Positions 41,380 through 51,881 of a DNA stretch of 64,000 nt are shown one piece after another (positions within the stretch are counted from its first letter, which is position 1; each line of letters begins with the position of its first letter). The stretch spans positions 3,844,001 through 3,908,000 of the forward strand of contig NZ_CP066831.1 in the NCBI RefSeq assembly GCF_016598615.1, read 5' to 3'. A program made the translations under genes and the position numbers. The notes beneath the pieces were generated by a model. It searched no databases, had not been told where the DNA came from, and saw only the letters and a program-made list of their open reading frames with translations. The DNA is from Streptomyces liliifuscus. GTDB taxonomy: Bacteria > Actinomycetota > Actinomycetes > Streptomycetales > Streptomycetaceae.

Positions 41380-41404
41380 GGGTTGTGGGGGTGGGCGGGC
41401 GGCT

Positions 41405-41512
41405 GCGGGCCCGGTGGGGGCTGATCGCGCAGTTCCCCGCGCCCCTGAAAGCAGGGGGTTGCGCCCGGTCTTTTGTCTTTGAGGGGCGCGGGGAACTGCG
41501 CGATCAGCCACG
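41405..41512. repeat. Dispersed palindromic repeat, complete copy between dasR and cstA
   Basis: Left arm GATCGCGCAGTTCCCCGCGC and right arm GCGCGGGGAACTGCGCGATC pair perfectly around a loop containing GCAGGGGGTTGCGCCCGG. It follows the dasR stop by 26 bases and probably terminates it. Confidence 0.9.
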
Positions 41513-41656
41513 ACGCACCCGCACGCCCCACCGCCCCAAGCCCACAACGGCGCAGGGGAGTTCACGTAAGCGCACATCGACTGGTGCGCATGGTGTAGCG
41601 CTGGTCCTCTTCCTGTTCTACGGTCCTCCCGTCACCCATGGACGGGAGGACGACCC

Positions 41657-43805
<2,149 letters not shown>

Positions 43806-43834
<29 letters not shown>

Positions 43835-44018
43835 CCGGACGGTCAGGGGCGTGCGCTGGTACGTACGGGAGCTCACCGACGAATCGGCGTACGACCGCTA
43901 TGTCGCGCATGTGCGCGAGGGGCACCCCGAGGCGGTCGTACCGTCGCGGCGGGAGTTCGAGCGGATGCGCACGGACCGTCAGGAAGAGGACCCCCGGCAG
44001 GGCTTCCGCTGCTGCTGA
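43806..44018 (+). CDS. YbdD/YjiX family small protein
   Basis: A 70-residue YbdD-type protein (WYVRELTDESAYDRYVAHVREGHP, shown in two parts: WYVRELTDESAYDRY and VAHVREGHP). It always accompanies CstA/BtsT transporters and is needed for their activity in E. coli. The ATG at 43806 lies inside the end of cstA in another frame, with AAGGAGGAG upstream, so translation is probably coupled. Confidence 0.88.
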
Positions 44019-44027
44019 GCGCCATGT

Positions 44028-44064
44028 CCGCGGGCTGTCGGGCTCCGTGCTCGACAGCCCGCGG
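44028..44064 (+). terminator. Terminator after cstA-ybdD
   Basis: CCGCGGGCTGTCG (44028-44040) pairs perfectly with 44052-44064 around an 11-base loop, ten bases after the YbdD stop. Confidence 0.8.
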
Positions 44065-44079
44065 CCGTGAGCGGAACGC

Positions 44080-44119
44080 CATATCCGTTATGCGGACGGG
44101 GGTTCCATAAAGCGGAACC
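44080..44119. promoter_or_regulatory. IclR-like operator of the mctP operon
   Basis: GGTTCC-N7-GGAACC at 44101-44119 (centre ATAAAGC) is a perfect palindrome, and a related CCATATCCGTTATGCGGA word precedes it. Spacing and sequence resemble IclR-family operators. It lies about 60 bases before the DUF3311 gene. No IclR gene is in the window. Confidence 0.45.
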
Positions 44120-44176
44120 GTCCCTTAGATTTCCTGCGCGTTGCACAGGTGATCAGTGAGGGGACGGAGCCGCAGT

Positions 44177-44488
44177 ATGTCTGAAGCGCCGGATGCGCCA
44201 AGAGCGCCCGAAGGGAAACCACCGGTGGCGACCCCGCCGGTCGTGACACCGCCTGTCGTCACACCGGTCCGCGTGGTGATCGCCGTCTGCCTGATCGCGC
44301 CGTTCGTGGCGATGCTCTGGGTCGGCTCGTACGCGAAGGTCGACCCGGCCTTCATCGGCATCCCGTTCTTCTACTGGTACCAGATGCTGTGGGTGTTCAT
44401 CTCGACCGCACTCACGATGGTCGCGTACAAGCTGTGGAACCGTGACCAGCGCGCCCGCAAGTCCCAGAAGGAGGGCGCGTCCGCATGA
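44177..44488 (+). CDS. DUF3311 domain protein (symporter accessory subunit)
   Basis: A 103-residue protein with a Pro/Val-rich N terminus (PPVATPPVVTPPVVTP) and two membrane helices separated by a short loop (VRVVIAVCLIAPFVAMLWV; FFYWYQMLWVFISTALTMVA). DUF3311 proteins form the small subunit next to MctP-type symporters. Its stop overlaps the mctP ATG by four bases. Confidence 0.88.
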   Translation: MSEAPDAPRAPEGKPPVATPPVVTPPVVTPVRVVIAVCLIAPFVAMLWVGSYAKVDPAFIGIPFFYWYQMLWVFISTALTMVAYKLWNRDQRARKSQKEGASA

Positions 44489-46110
44489 ACGACGGCGTGA
44501 ACGGCGTGGCACTCGCCGTCTTCATCTTCTTCTTCCTGGCCGTCACGGTCATGGGCTTCCTGGCCGCGCGCTGGCGCAGGGCCGAGACCGAGAGTCTCGA
44601 CGAATGGGGCCTGGGCGGACGGTCGTTCGGCACCTGGGTCACCTGGTTCCTGCTAGGCGGCGACCTCTACACGGCTTACACGTTCGTGGCGGTCCCGGCG
44701 GCGATCTACGCGGCGGGCGCGGCCGGCTTCTTCGCCGTCCCGTATACGATCCTCGTCTACCCGCTGATCTTCACATTCCTGCCCCGCCTGTGGTCGGTCT
44801 CGCACAAGCACGGGTACGTGACGACGTCGGACTTCGTGCGCGGCCGCTTCGGCTCGAAGGGCCTGTCGCTGGCCGTCGCGGTGACGGGCATCCTCGCGAC
44901 GATGCCGTACATCGCGCTCCAACTGGTCGGCATCCAGGCCGTCCTGGACGTGATGGGCGTCGGCGGCGGCGAGGACACCAACTGGTTCGTCAAGGACCTG
45001 CCGCTGCTCATCGCCTTCGGTGTGCTGGCCGCGTACACGTACTCGTCCGGTCTGCGCGCACCCGCCCTGATCGCGTTCGTGAAGGACACGCTGATCTACA
45101 TCGTCATCGCGGTGGCGATCATCTACATCCCGATCAAGCTGGGCGGCTTCGACGAGATCTTCGCCAAGGCGGGCGAGGCGTACAGCCAGACCAACCCGGC
45201 GACGGGCGCGCCGCGCGGTGCGCTGGCACCGGGTGAGGCGGGCCAATGGACCTACGCCACGCTGGCGTTGGGCTCCGCGCTGGCCCTGTTCATGTACCCG
45301 CACTCGATCACGGCCACGCTGTCGTCGCGCAGCCGTGAGGTGATCCGGCGCAACACCACGATCCTGCCGCTGTACTCGCTGATGCTGGGCCTGCTCGCGC
45401 TGCTCGGGTTCATGGCGATCGCGGCCGGAGTCAAGGTCTCCAACGGGCAGTTGGCGATCCCGCAGCTCTTCGAGGACATGTTCCCCGCGTGGTTCGCGGG
45501 AGTTGCCTTCGCGGCGATCGGTATCGGTGCGCTCGTGCCGGCCGCGATCATGTCCATCGCGGCGGCGAACCTCTTCACCCGCAACATCTACAAGGACTTC
45601 ATCCGGCCCGACGCGACGCCGGCGCAGGAGACCAAGGTCTCCAAGCTGGTCTCGCTGCTCGTGAAGGTGGGTGCGCTGGTCTTCGTCCTGACCATGGACA
45701 AGACGGTGGCCATCAACTTCCAGCTGCTGGGCGGGATCTGGATCCTGCAGACGTTCCCGGCGCTGGTCGGTGGGCTGTTCACCCGGTGGTTCCACCGGTG
45801 GGCGCTGCTCGCCGGGTGGGCGGTCGGGATGCTGTACGGGACGGTGGCTGCGTACGGAGTTGCCTCGCCGACGCAGAAGCACTTCGGTGGTTCCTCGAAG
45901 GAGATTCCCGGGATCGGGGAGATCGGTTACATCGGTCTGACGGCGTTCGTCCTGAACGTGGTCGTGACGGTCGTCCTGACCTTCGCCCTCAAGGCCCTCA
46001 AGGCGCCCGAGGGCATCGACGAGACGTCCCCCGAGGACTACACGGCGGACGCGGGCGACAAGGGAGTCCAGGTCGAGCTGCCGCCGGCCACGGCGGGGGC
46101 CAACCACTAA
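44485..46110 (+). CDS. mctP: Monocarboxylate uptake permease (sodium:solute symporter family)
   Basis: A 541-residue SSS-family transporter with 13 predicted helices (WFLLGGDLYTAYTFVAVPAA near residue 53; ALFMYPHSITATLSS; IGALVPAAIMSIAAANLFTRN is its Na+-site region, here cut as IGALVPAAIMS and IAAANLFTRN). It resembles rhizobial MctP, which takes up pyruvate, lactate and alanine. With cstA just upstream, this stretch is a carboxylate uptake locus. Confidence 0.88.
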   Translation: MNDGVNGVALAVFIFFFLAVTVMGFLAARWRRAETESLDEWGLGGRSFGTWVTWFLLGGDLYTAYTFVAVPAAIYAAGAAGFFAVPYTILVYPLIFTFLPRLWSVSHKHGYVTTSDFVRGRFGSKGLSLAVAVTGILATMPYIALQLVGIQAVLDVMGVGGGEDTNWFVKDLPLLIAFGVLAAYTYSSGLRAPALIAFVKDTLIYIVIAVAIIYIPIKLGGFDEIFAKAGEAYSQTNPATGAPRGALAPGEAGQWTYATLALGSALALFMYPHSITATLSSRSREVIRRNTTILPLYSLMLGLLALLGFMAIAAGVKVSNGQLAIPQLFEDMFPAWFAGVAFAAIGIGALVPAAIMSIAAANLFTRNIYKDFIRPDATPAQETKVSKLVSLLVKVGALVFVLTMDKTVAINFQLLGGIWILQTFPALVGGLFTRWFHRWALLAGWAVGMLYGTVAAYGVASPTQKHFGGSSKEIPGIGEIGYIGLTAFVLNVVVTVVLTFALKALKAPEGIDETSPEDYTADAGDKGVQVELPPATAGANH

Positions 46111-46112
46111 CC

Positions 46113-46188
46113 CCCGCTGCGCAGTTCCCCCGCGCCCCTGGGTATCCAGGGGTGCGGGGGAACTGCGCGACAAGCCCCCACCGGGCCC
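46113..46188. repeat. Dispersed palindromic repeat, complete short-loop copy
   Basis: GCGCAGTTCCCCCGCGCCCC and its counterpart with GGGTGCGGGGGAACTGCGC pair around a loop of a few bases (TGGGTATCCA). It follows the mctP stop at once and is a good terminator candidate. Confidence 0.9.
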
Positions 46189-46241
46189 GCACCCGACAAC
46201 TCCCCCTGGCCACACGGCAATCCGCGGTTACGCTGGTCGGC

Positions 46242-47231
46242 GTGACCGCTCGCGCGCCGATCGTCCTCGACAGTGACCCCGGCATAGACGACGCCGTGGC
46301 TCTCCAGTACCTGCTCGGCACGGGCAGGTGGGACCTCCGGGCCTACACCTCCGTCGGCGGCAACCTCCCCGCCGGGCAGACCTACCGCAACGCCCGCGCC
46401 CTGGCGAGAGCCCTCCGCATCGACACCGACGTCCCGGTCCACCGCGGAGCGGCCCGCCCCCTCACCCGTCTCCCGTACACGGCCGCCGCCCACTTCCACG
46501 GCCCCGAGGGCCTCGGCCAGGAGACGCTGCCCGACTCGACCGCCGGGCACCTGACGGAGTCCTCCGCACAGGCACTGCTGCGGCTCTCCCGGGAGCACGA
46601 GGGCGAGCTGACCGTGTGCGCCACCGGCCCGCTCACCAACGTGGCCATCGCACTCCTGGAGGACCCGGCCTTCGCCCACCGCGTGCGGAAGTTCGTGTTC
46701 ATGGGCGGCAACGCGCAGGTGCCGGGCAACATCACCCCGGTCGCCGAGTTCAACATGTGGGCGGACCCGGACGCCGCCGAGGTGGTGCTCTCCTCGGGCA
46801 TCCCGTTCACCATGGTCGACCTGGACGCCTCGCACCGCTGGCTCTTCGGCCCCGCCGACCTCGCCGCGCTGGAGGCGGCGGGGGCGGGCGCGGCGCTCGC
46901 GGCCCGGCTGCTGCGGGTCTACATCGACTCCTACCGCCGCCACGGCGGAGGCGACTCCTGCCCGCTGCACGACCCGCTCGCCGTGGGCGTGTGCGCGGAC
47001 GAGTCGTTCGTGACGCTCGCGGAGGGAGCCGTCGTCGTCGAGTGCGCCAGCGAACTCACCCGCGGCCAGACCGTGTTCGTCCCCTCGGCCGCCCAACGGA
47101 ACTACTACACCGAGTCGCCCGCCCTGACCGCCCGCACCCGCCACATGGGCCGCGTGGCCCTCGGCCCGGGCCCACGCGACTTCACGAAGGACTTCGTCAC
47201 GACCCTCCCGCAGTGGCCCGCCGTGGGCTGA
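46242..47231 (+). CDS. Nucleoside hydrolase
   Basis: A 329-residue inosine/uridine-preferring hydrolase. The Ca2+-binding signature is VLDSDPGIDDAVAL (residues about 8-21), with VCATGPLTNVAIAL and AEFNMWADPDAAEVV as further family blocks and the late Asp in CPLHDPLAVG. It splits ribonucleosides into base and ribose for salvage. GTG 46242 lies seven bases after TACGCT with no ribosome site, so the mRNA is probably leaderless. Confidence 0.92.
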   Translation: MTARAPIVLDSDPGIDDAVALQYLLGTGRWDLRAYTSVGGNLPAGQTYRNARALARALRIDTDVPVHRGAARPLTRLPYTAAAHFHGPEGLGQETLPDSTAGHLTESSAQALLRLSREHEGELTVCATGPLTNVAIALLEDPAFAHRVRKFVFMGGNAQVPGNITPVAEFNMWADPDAAEVVLSSGIPFTMVDLDASHRWLFGPADLAALEAAGAGAALAARLLRVYIDSYRRHGGGDSCPLHDPLAVGVCADESFVTLAEGAVVVECASELTRGQTVFVPSAAQRNYYTESPALTARTRHMGRVALGPGPRDFTKDFVTTLPQWPAVG

Positions 47232-47338
47232 GCCCGCCCCCCTCGGACGTCCCTGGCACCGACGCGACGTCGTCCCCGGCACCGGTGCGCGAGAAACTCG
47301 GCAGCCCTTTGTCGTACCCCTCGGGCACACTGCCAGGC

Positions 47339-47857
47339 ATGACCATCGTGATCAGACGGGCGAGGCCCGAGGAGTACGAGGCTGTGGGCGAGATCACCGC
47401 GCAGGCCTATCTCGGCGACGGGCTCCTCGACTTCGGGGAGAGCGACGAGTATCTGGGCGAGCTGCGGGACGTGGCGAAGCGTGCCGCCGCGGCCGACGTA
47501 CTGGTGGCCGTGGTGGGGACGGGCGCGGCCGAGCGGGTCGTCGGCGGCGTGACCTTCGTCCCGTCCGGCGGACCGATGGCCGACATCGCGCGCGAGGGCG
47601 AGGCCGAGATACGGATGCTGGCGGTCGCGAAGGAGGCCCGCGGGCACGGGGCGGGCGAGGCCCTCGTGCGCGCCTGCGTCGAGCGTGCCCGGGCCACGGA
47701 CGGCTGTGTACGCGTCGTGCTGTCCACCCAGCGCACCATGCACAGCGCCCATCGCATCTACGGACGCCTCGGCTTCACCCGCGCCCCGGACCGCGACTGG
47801 AACCCGATCCCGGACCTCGACGACATCATGCTGCTCACCTACGAGTTGACACTCTGA
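47339..47857 (+). CDS. GNAT family N-acetyltransferase
   Basis: A 172-residue acetyltransferase with the core EAEIRMLAVAKEARGHGAGE (acetyl-CoA loop) and C-terminal YGRLGFTRAPDRDW. Substrate unknown. The ATG at 47339 is seven bases after CACACT and lacks a ribosome site; it may be leaderless. Confidence 0.88.
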   Translation: MTIVIRRARPEEYEAVGEITAQAYLGDGLLDFGESDEYLGELRDVAKRAAAADVLVAVVGTGAAERVVGGVTFVPSGGPMADIAREGEAEIRMLAVAKEARGHGAGEALVRACVERARATDGCVRVVLSTQRTMHSAHRIYGRLGFTRAPDRDWNPIPDLDDIMLLTYELTL

Positions 47858-47884
47858 CACCCTCCGAAGCCGACACGACACAAG

Positions 47885-48130
47885 ATGTGGGGGTGCTTCC
47901 CGAGCCCGGCACAAGATGTATGCTCATGCTCGCTGTCGCCGCAGGGGAATCCGGTGCGAATCCGGAACTGTCCCGCAACGGTGTACTTGTGCATGTCTGT
48001 CCCCTGAGGAGAGCCGTGCGCCTGGTCAGTCCGAGGACCTGTCGACAGCGTGCCCAGGCCACCCGGCCCGGGTGCCATGACGTCCGGGCCTCGCGGAGTG
48101 GGCCGGTGGACGCGGCGTACCGCTGCGCAG
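47885..48130 (+). promoter_or_regulatory. Cobalamin (B12) riboswitch of nrdAB
   Basis: The conserved core GGGAATCCGGTGCGAATCC (47944-47962) is followed by GGAACTGTCCCGCAACGGTG and, about 50 bases on, AGTCCGAGGACCTG; these are the diagnostic blocks of cobalamin riboswitches. Downstream GC-rich arms (CCGGCCCGGG...CCCGGGCC-like, 48060-48110) may form the expression platform. In S. coelicolor the nrdABS operon is known to be repressed by B12 through such an element. The boundaries given are approximate. Confidence 0.9.
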
Positions 48131-48199
48131 AGCGTGTACCCCCGTGTGCCCCGAACCCCTCTCCCCGCAGGCCCCGTGCCGAGCGAGGGAGAGCCCCAC

Positions 48200-50614
48200 G
48201 TGACCATCGCGCCAGCCGATCCGGTCTCAGCGAAAGCGCCCCAGTACCAGCAGGACAGGGCCGAGGCCGACGGACCGGGAACCGTGTTGCTGCGGACCCT
48301 GACCGACCTCACCGCCGACCTTCCCGACGCCGATCCCGGCAAGGTCGCCGCCGCCGCGCTGCGCGGCCGGTCCTCCGTCGGGGCCGACGGGATCACCGCG
48401 GAGCTGCGCGAGCTGGCCACGGAGTCGGCCGCGGGCCTCATCTCCGAGGACCCCGTGTACTCGAAGCTGGCCGCCCGTCTGCTGACGATCGGCATCGCCG
48501 AGGAGGCCGCCTCGCAGGGGGTCAGGTCCTTCTCCGAGTCCGTCGCGGTCGGCCACCGCGAGGGCCTGATCGCCGACCGCACCGCCGAGTTCGTACGGAC
48601 CCACGCGGCCCGTCTGGACGCGCTGATCGACCTCGAGGGCGACGACCGCTTCGGCTACTTCGGCCTGCGCACGCTGCACAGCCGGTATCTGCTGCGGCAC
48701 CCGATCACGCGGTCCGTCATCGAGACTCCCCAGCACTTCATGCTGCGTGTCGCCGCCGGTCTCGCCGAGGACGACTCGGCCAGGTCCGTCGACGAAGTGG
48801 CCGCGCTGTACCGGCTGATGAGCCGCCTGGACTATCTGCCGTCCTCCCCCACGCTCTTCAACTCCGGTACGCGGCACCCCCAGATGTCGTCCTGCTACCT
48901 CCTCGACTCCCCGCTGGACGAGCTGGACTCCATCTACGACCGCTACCACCAGGTGGCCCGTCTCTCGAAGCACGCGGGCGGCATCGGCATCGCGTACTCC
49001 CGTGTCCGCTCGCGCGGTTCCCTGATCCGCGGGACGAACGGACACTCCAACGGCATCGTCCCGTTCCTGAAGACGCTCGACGCCTCGGTGGCCGCCGTGA
49101 ACCAGGGCGGCCGGCGCAAGGGCGCGGCCGCGGTCTACCTGGAGACCTGGCACTCCGACATCGAGGAGTTCCTGGAGCTGCGCGACAACACCGGTGAGGA
49201 CGCCCGGCGTACGCACAACCTGAACCTCGCGCACTGGATCCCGGACGAGTTCATGCGCCGGGTGAACGAGGACCGCGTGTGGTCGCTGTTCTCGCCGTCC
49301 GACGTGCCCGAGCTGGTCGACCTGTGGGGCGAGGAGTTCGACGCCGCCTACCGCAAGGCGGAGGACCAGGGGCTCGCCAAGAAGACCATCCCGGCCCGCG
49401 ATCTGTACGGCCGCATGATGCGCACCCTCGCGCAGACCGGCAACGGCTGGATGACCTTCAAGGACGCCGCCAACCGCACGGCCAACCAGACCGCGCTGCC
49501 CGGCCACACGGTCCACTCCTCCAACCTCTGCACGGAGATCCTGGAGGTCACGGACGACGGCGAGACGGCGGTCTGCAACCTCGGTTCGGTGAACCTGGGC
49601 GCCTTCGTCGACACGGACCCCGGGGCCACCGACGTCATCGACTGGGAGCGGCTGGACGCGACCGTCCGTACGGCCGTCACGTTCCTGGACCGGGTCGTCG
49701 ACATCAACTTCTACCCGACCGAGCAGGCGGGCCGCTCCAACGCCAAGTGGCGGCCGGTGGGCCTGGGCGCGATGGGTCTGCAGGACGTCCTCTTCAAGCT
49801 GCGGCTGCCCTTCGACTCCGCCGAGGCCAAGGCGCTCTCCACCCGGATCGCCGAGCGCGTCATGCTCGCCGCGTACGAGGCGTCCGCCGACCTCGCCGAG
49901 CGCAACGGCCCGCTGCCCGCCTGGGAGAAGACCCGTACGGCACAGGGCGTGCTGCACCCCGACCACTACGACGTGGAGCTGAACTGGCCGGAGCGCTGGG
50001 CCGCGCTGCGGGAGCGGATCACCTCGGTCGGCATGCGCAACTCGCTGCTGCTCGCGATCGCGCCCACCGCGACGATCGCGTCCATCGCGGGCGTCTACGA
50101 GTGCATCGAGCCGCAGGTCTCCAACCTGTTCAAGCGCGAGACCCTCTCCGGCGAGTTCCTCCAGGTCAACTCCTACCTGGTGGCGGAGCTGAAGAAGCTC
50201 GGTGTGTGGGACGCGCAGACCCGGGAGGCGCTGCGCGAGTCGAACGGCTCGGTGCAGGGCTTCACGTGGGTGCCGCAGCACGTGCGCGATCTGTACCGCA
50301 CGGCGTGGGAGATCCCGCAGCGCGACCTGATCGACATGGCGGCGGCCCGGACCCCGTTCCTGGACCAGTCCCAGTCGCTGAACCTGTTCCTGGAGACGCC
50401 GACGATCGGCAAGCTCTCCTCGATGTACGCGTACGCCTGGAAGTCGGGGCTGAAGACTACGTACTACCTGCGCTCGCGCCCGGCGACGCGCATCGCCCGT
50501 GCCGCGGGTTCCTCCTCGGCCGCGGCCGCCCCCATTCCCGTACAGGCGACTCCCGACGAGGACGCCGTCGCCTGCTCCCTTGAGAACCCCGAGTCCTGCG
50601 AGGCCTGCCAGTAA
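48200..50614 (+). CDS. nrdA: Class Ia ribonucleotide reductase, large subunit
   Basis: An 804-residue alpha subunit. The active-site Cys lies in SSNLCTEILE, the radical-transfer and loop regions in PTATIASIAGVYECIEPQ and GKLSSMYAYAWKSGLKTTYY, and the C-terminal redox pair in ENPESCEACQ. It reduces ribonucleotides for DNA synthesis, using a radical from NrdB. GTG 48200 follows GGGAGAG. The riboswitch upstream shuts it off when B12 is present, when the class II enzyme NrdJ (outside the window) takes over. Confidence 0.95.
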   Translation: MTIAPADPVSAKAPQYQQDRAEADGPGTVLLRTLTDLTADLPDADPGKVAAAALRGRSSVGADGITAELRELATESAAGLISEDPVYSKLAARLLTIGIAEEAASQGVRSFSESVAVGHREGLIADRTAEFVRTHAARLDALIDLEGDDRFGYFGLRTLHSRYLLRHPITRSVIETPQHFMLRVAAGLAEDDSARSVDEVAALYRLMSRLDYLPSSPTLFNSGTRHPQMSSCYLLDSPLDELDSIYDRYHQVARLSKHAGGIGIAYSRVRSRGSLIRGTNGHSNGIVPFLKTLDASVAAVNQGGRRKGAAAVYLETWHSDIEEFLELRDNTGEDARRTHNLNLAHWIPDEFMRRVNEDRVWSLFSPSDVPELVDLWGEEFDAAYRKAEDQGLAKKTIPARDLYGRMMRTLAQTGNGWMTFKDAANRTANQTALPGHTVHSSNLCTEILEVTDDGETAVCNLGSVNLGAFVDTDPGATDVIDWERLDATVRTAVTFLDRVVDINFYPTEQAGRSNAKWRPVGLGAMGLQDVLFKLRLPFDSAEAKALSTRIAERVMLAAYEASADLAERNGPLPAWEKTRTAQGVLHPDHYDVELNWPERWAALRERITSVGMRNSLLLAIAPTATIASIAGVYECIEPQVSNLFKRETLSGEFLQVNSYLVAELKKLGVWDAQTREALRESNGSVQGFTWVPQHVRDLYRTAWEIPQRDLIDMAAARTPFLDQSQSLNLFLETPTIGKLSSMYAYAWKSGLKTTYYLRSRPATRIARAAGSSSAAAAPIPVQATPDEDAVACSLENPESCEACQ

Positions 50615-51639
50615 TGACCACCGCTCCCGACAAGACCGTCAAGAACCTGCTCGACCCGGGCTTCGAACTGACCCTGCGTCCGATGCGCTATCCGGACTTC
50701 TACGAGCGCTACCGGGACGCGATCAAGAACACCTGGACCGTCGAGGAGGTCGACCTCCACTCGGACGTCACCGATCTGGCGAAGCTGTCACCGGGTGAGC
50801 AGCACATGATCGGCCGGCTGGTCGCGTTCTTCGCGACGGGCGACTCGATCGTGTCGAACAACCTGGTGCTGACGCTCTACAAGCACATCAACTCCCCCGA
50901 GGCGCGGCTGTATCTGAGCCGTCAGCTCTTCGAGGAGGCCGTGCACGTCCAGTTCTATCTGACGCTGCTCGACACGTATCTGCCCGATCCCGAGGACAGG
51001 GCCGCGGCCTTCGACGCGGTGGAGTCCATCCCGTCCATCCGCGAGAAGGCCGAGTTCTGCTTCAGGTGGATGGACTCGGTGGAGAAGCTGGACCGGCTGG
51101 AGACGAAGGCCGACCGCCGCCGCTTCCTGCTGAACCTCATCTGCTTCGCCGCGTGCATCGAGGGGCTGTTCTTCTACGGTGCCTTCGCGTACGTCTACTG
51201 GTTCCGCAGCCGGGGTCTGCTGCACGGTCTGGCGACGGGCACCAACTGGGTGTTCCGCGACGAGACGATGCACATGAGCTTCGCCTTCGAGGTCGTGGAC
51301 ACCGTCCGCAAGGAGGAGCCGGAGCTCTTCGACGACCGGCTCCAGGAGCAGGTCACCGACATGCTCCGGGAGGCCGTCGAGGCCGAGCTGCAGTTCGCGC
51401 GCGACCTGTGCGGTGACGGCCTTCCGGGCATGAACACCGACTCGATGAGGCAGTACCTGGAGTGTGTCGCCGACCAGCGCCTGGCGCGCCTCGGCTTCGC
51501 TCCGGTGTACGGCTCCGAGAACCCCTTCTCCTTCATGGAGCTGCAGGGCGTTCAGGAGCTGACCAACTTCTTCGAGCGCCGGCCCTCGGCGTACCAGGTG
51601 GCCGTGGAGGGTTCGGTCGGCTTCGACGAGGACTTCTGA
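50614..51639 (+). CDS. nrdB: Class Ia ribonucleotide reductase, small (radical) subunit
   Basis: A 341-residue ferritin-like protein with metal-ligand helices LFEEAVHVQFYL and FRDETMHMSFAFEVVD, and Tyr candidates in FYLTLLDTY. It generates the diferric-tyrosyl radical needed by NrdA. The ATG overlaps the nrdA stop by one base (TAATG). Confidence 0.95.
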   Translation: MTTAPDKTVKNLLDPGFELTLRPMRYPDFYERYRDAIKNTWTVEEVDLHSDVTDLAKLSPGEQHMIGRLVAFFATGDSIVSNNLVLTLYKHINSPEARLYLSRQLFEEAVHVQFYLTLLDTYLPDPEDRAAAFDAVESIPSIREKAEFCFRWMDSVEKLDRLETKADRRRFLLNLICFAACIEGLFFYGAFAYVYWFRSRGLLHGLATGTNWVFRDETMHMSFAFEVVDTVRKEEPELFDDRLQEQVTDMLREAVEAELQFARDLCGDGLPGMNTDSMRQYLECVADQRLARLGFAPVYGSENPFSFMELQGVQELTNFFERRPSAYQVAVEGSVGFDEDF

Positions 51640-51788
51640 TCCTTGAGGTGTCCCTGCTCGGCCTCCCTGAGCTGACGGTCGATGCGCCGGTCGCGCACGA
51701 TGCCGATCACCGACGGGAGGACGAGCAGGACCAGGATTCCGAGGACGAAGAGCATTGAGATCAGGCCTTCCAGCTGTGTCGTTTCCAT
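51555..51788 (-). CDS. Small single-pass membrane protein, antisense to nrdB 3' end
   Basis: The ORF from ATG 51788 encodes METTQLEGLISMLFVLGILV onward: one membrane helix (residues about 8-30), then a basic/acidic helix (RDRRIDRQLREAEQGH), and a Ser/Lys-rich tail. About 85 bases of its 3' part overlap the end of nrdB in convergent orientation. The membrane part lies in the intergenic gap and is convincing; the tail could be fortuitous. Ribosome site weak. Function unknown. The end coordinate is approximate by one codon. Confidence 0.5.
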
Positions 51789-51881
51789 GGACACCACTGT
51801 CGCGCCGATTGCTCCTTACCGTGAGTGGCAGTACTGCCGCACACCCTCGATTTCCTGCCAGATCGGGTGCACACTGGCAGC

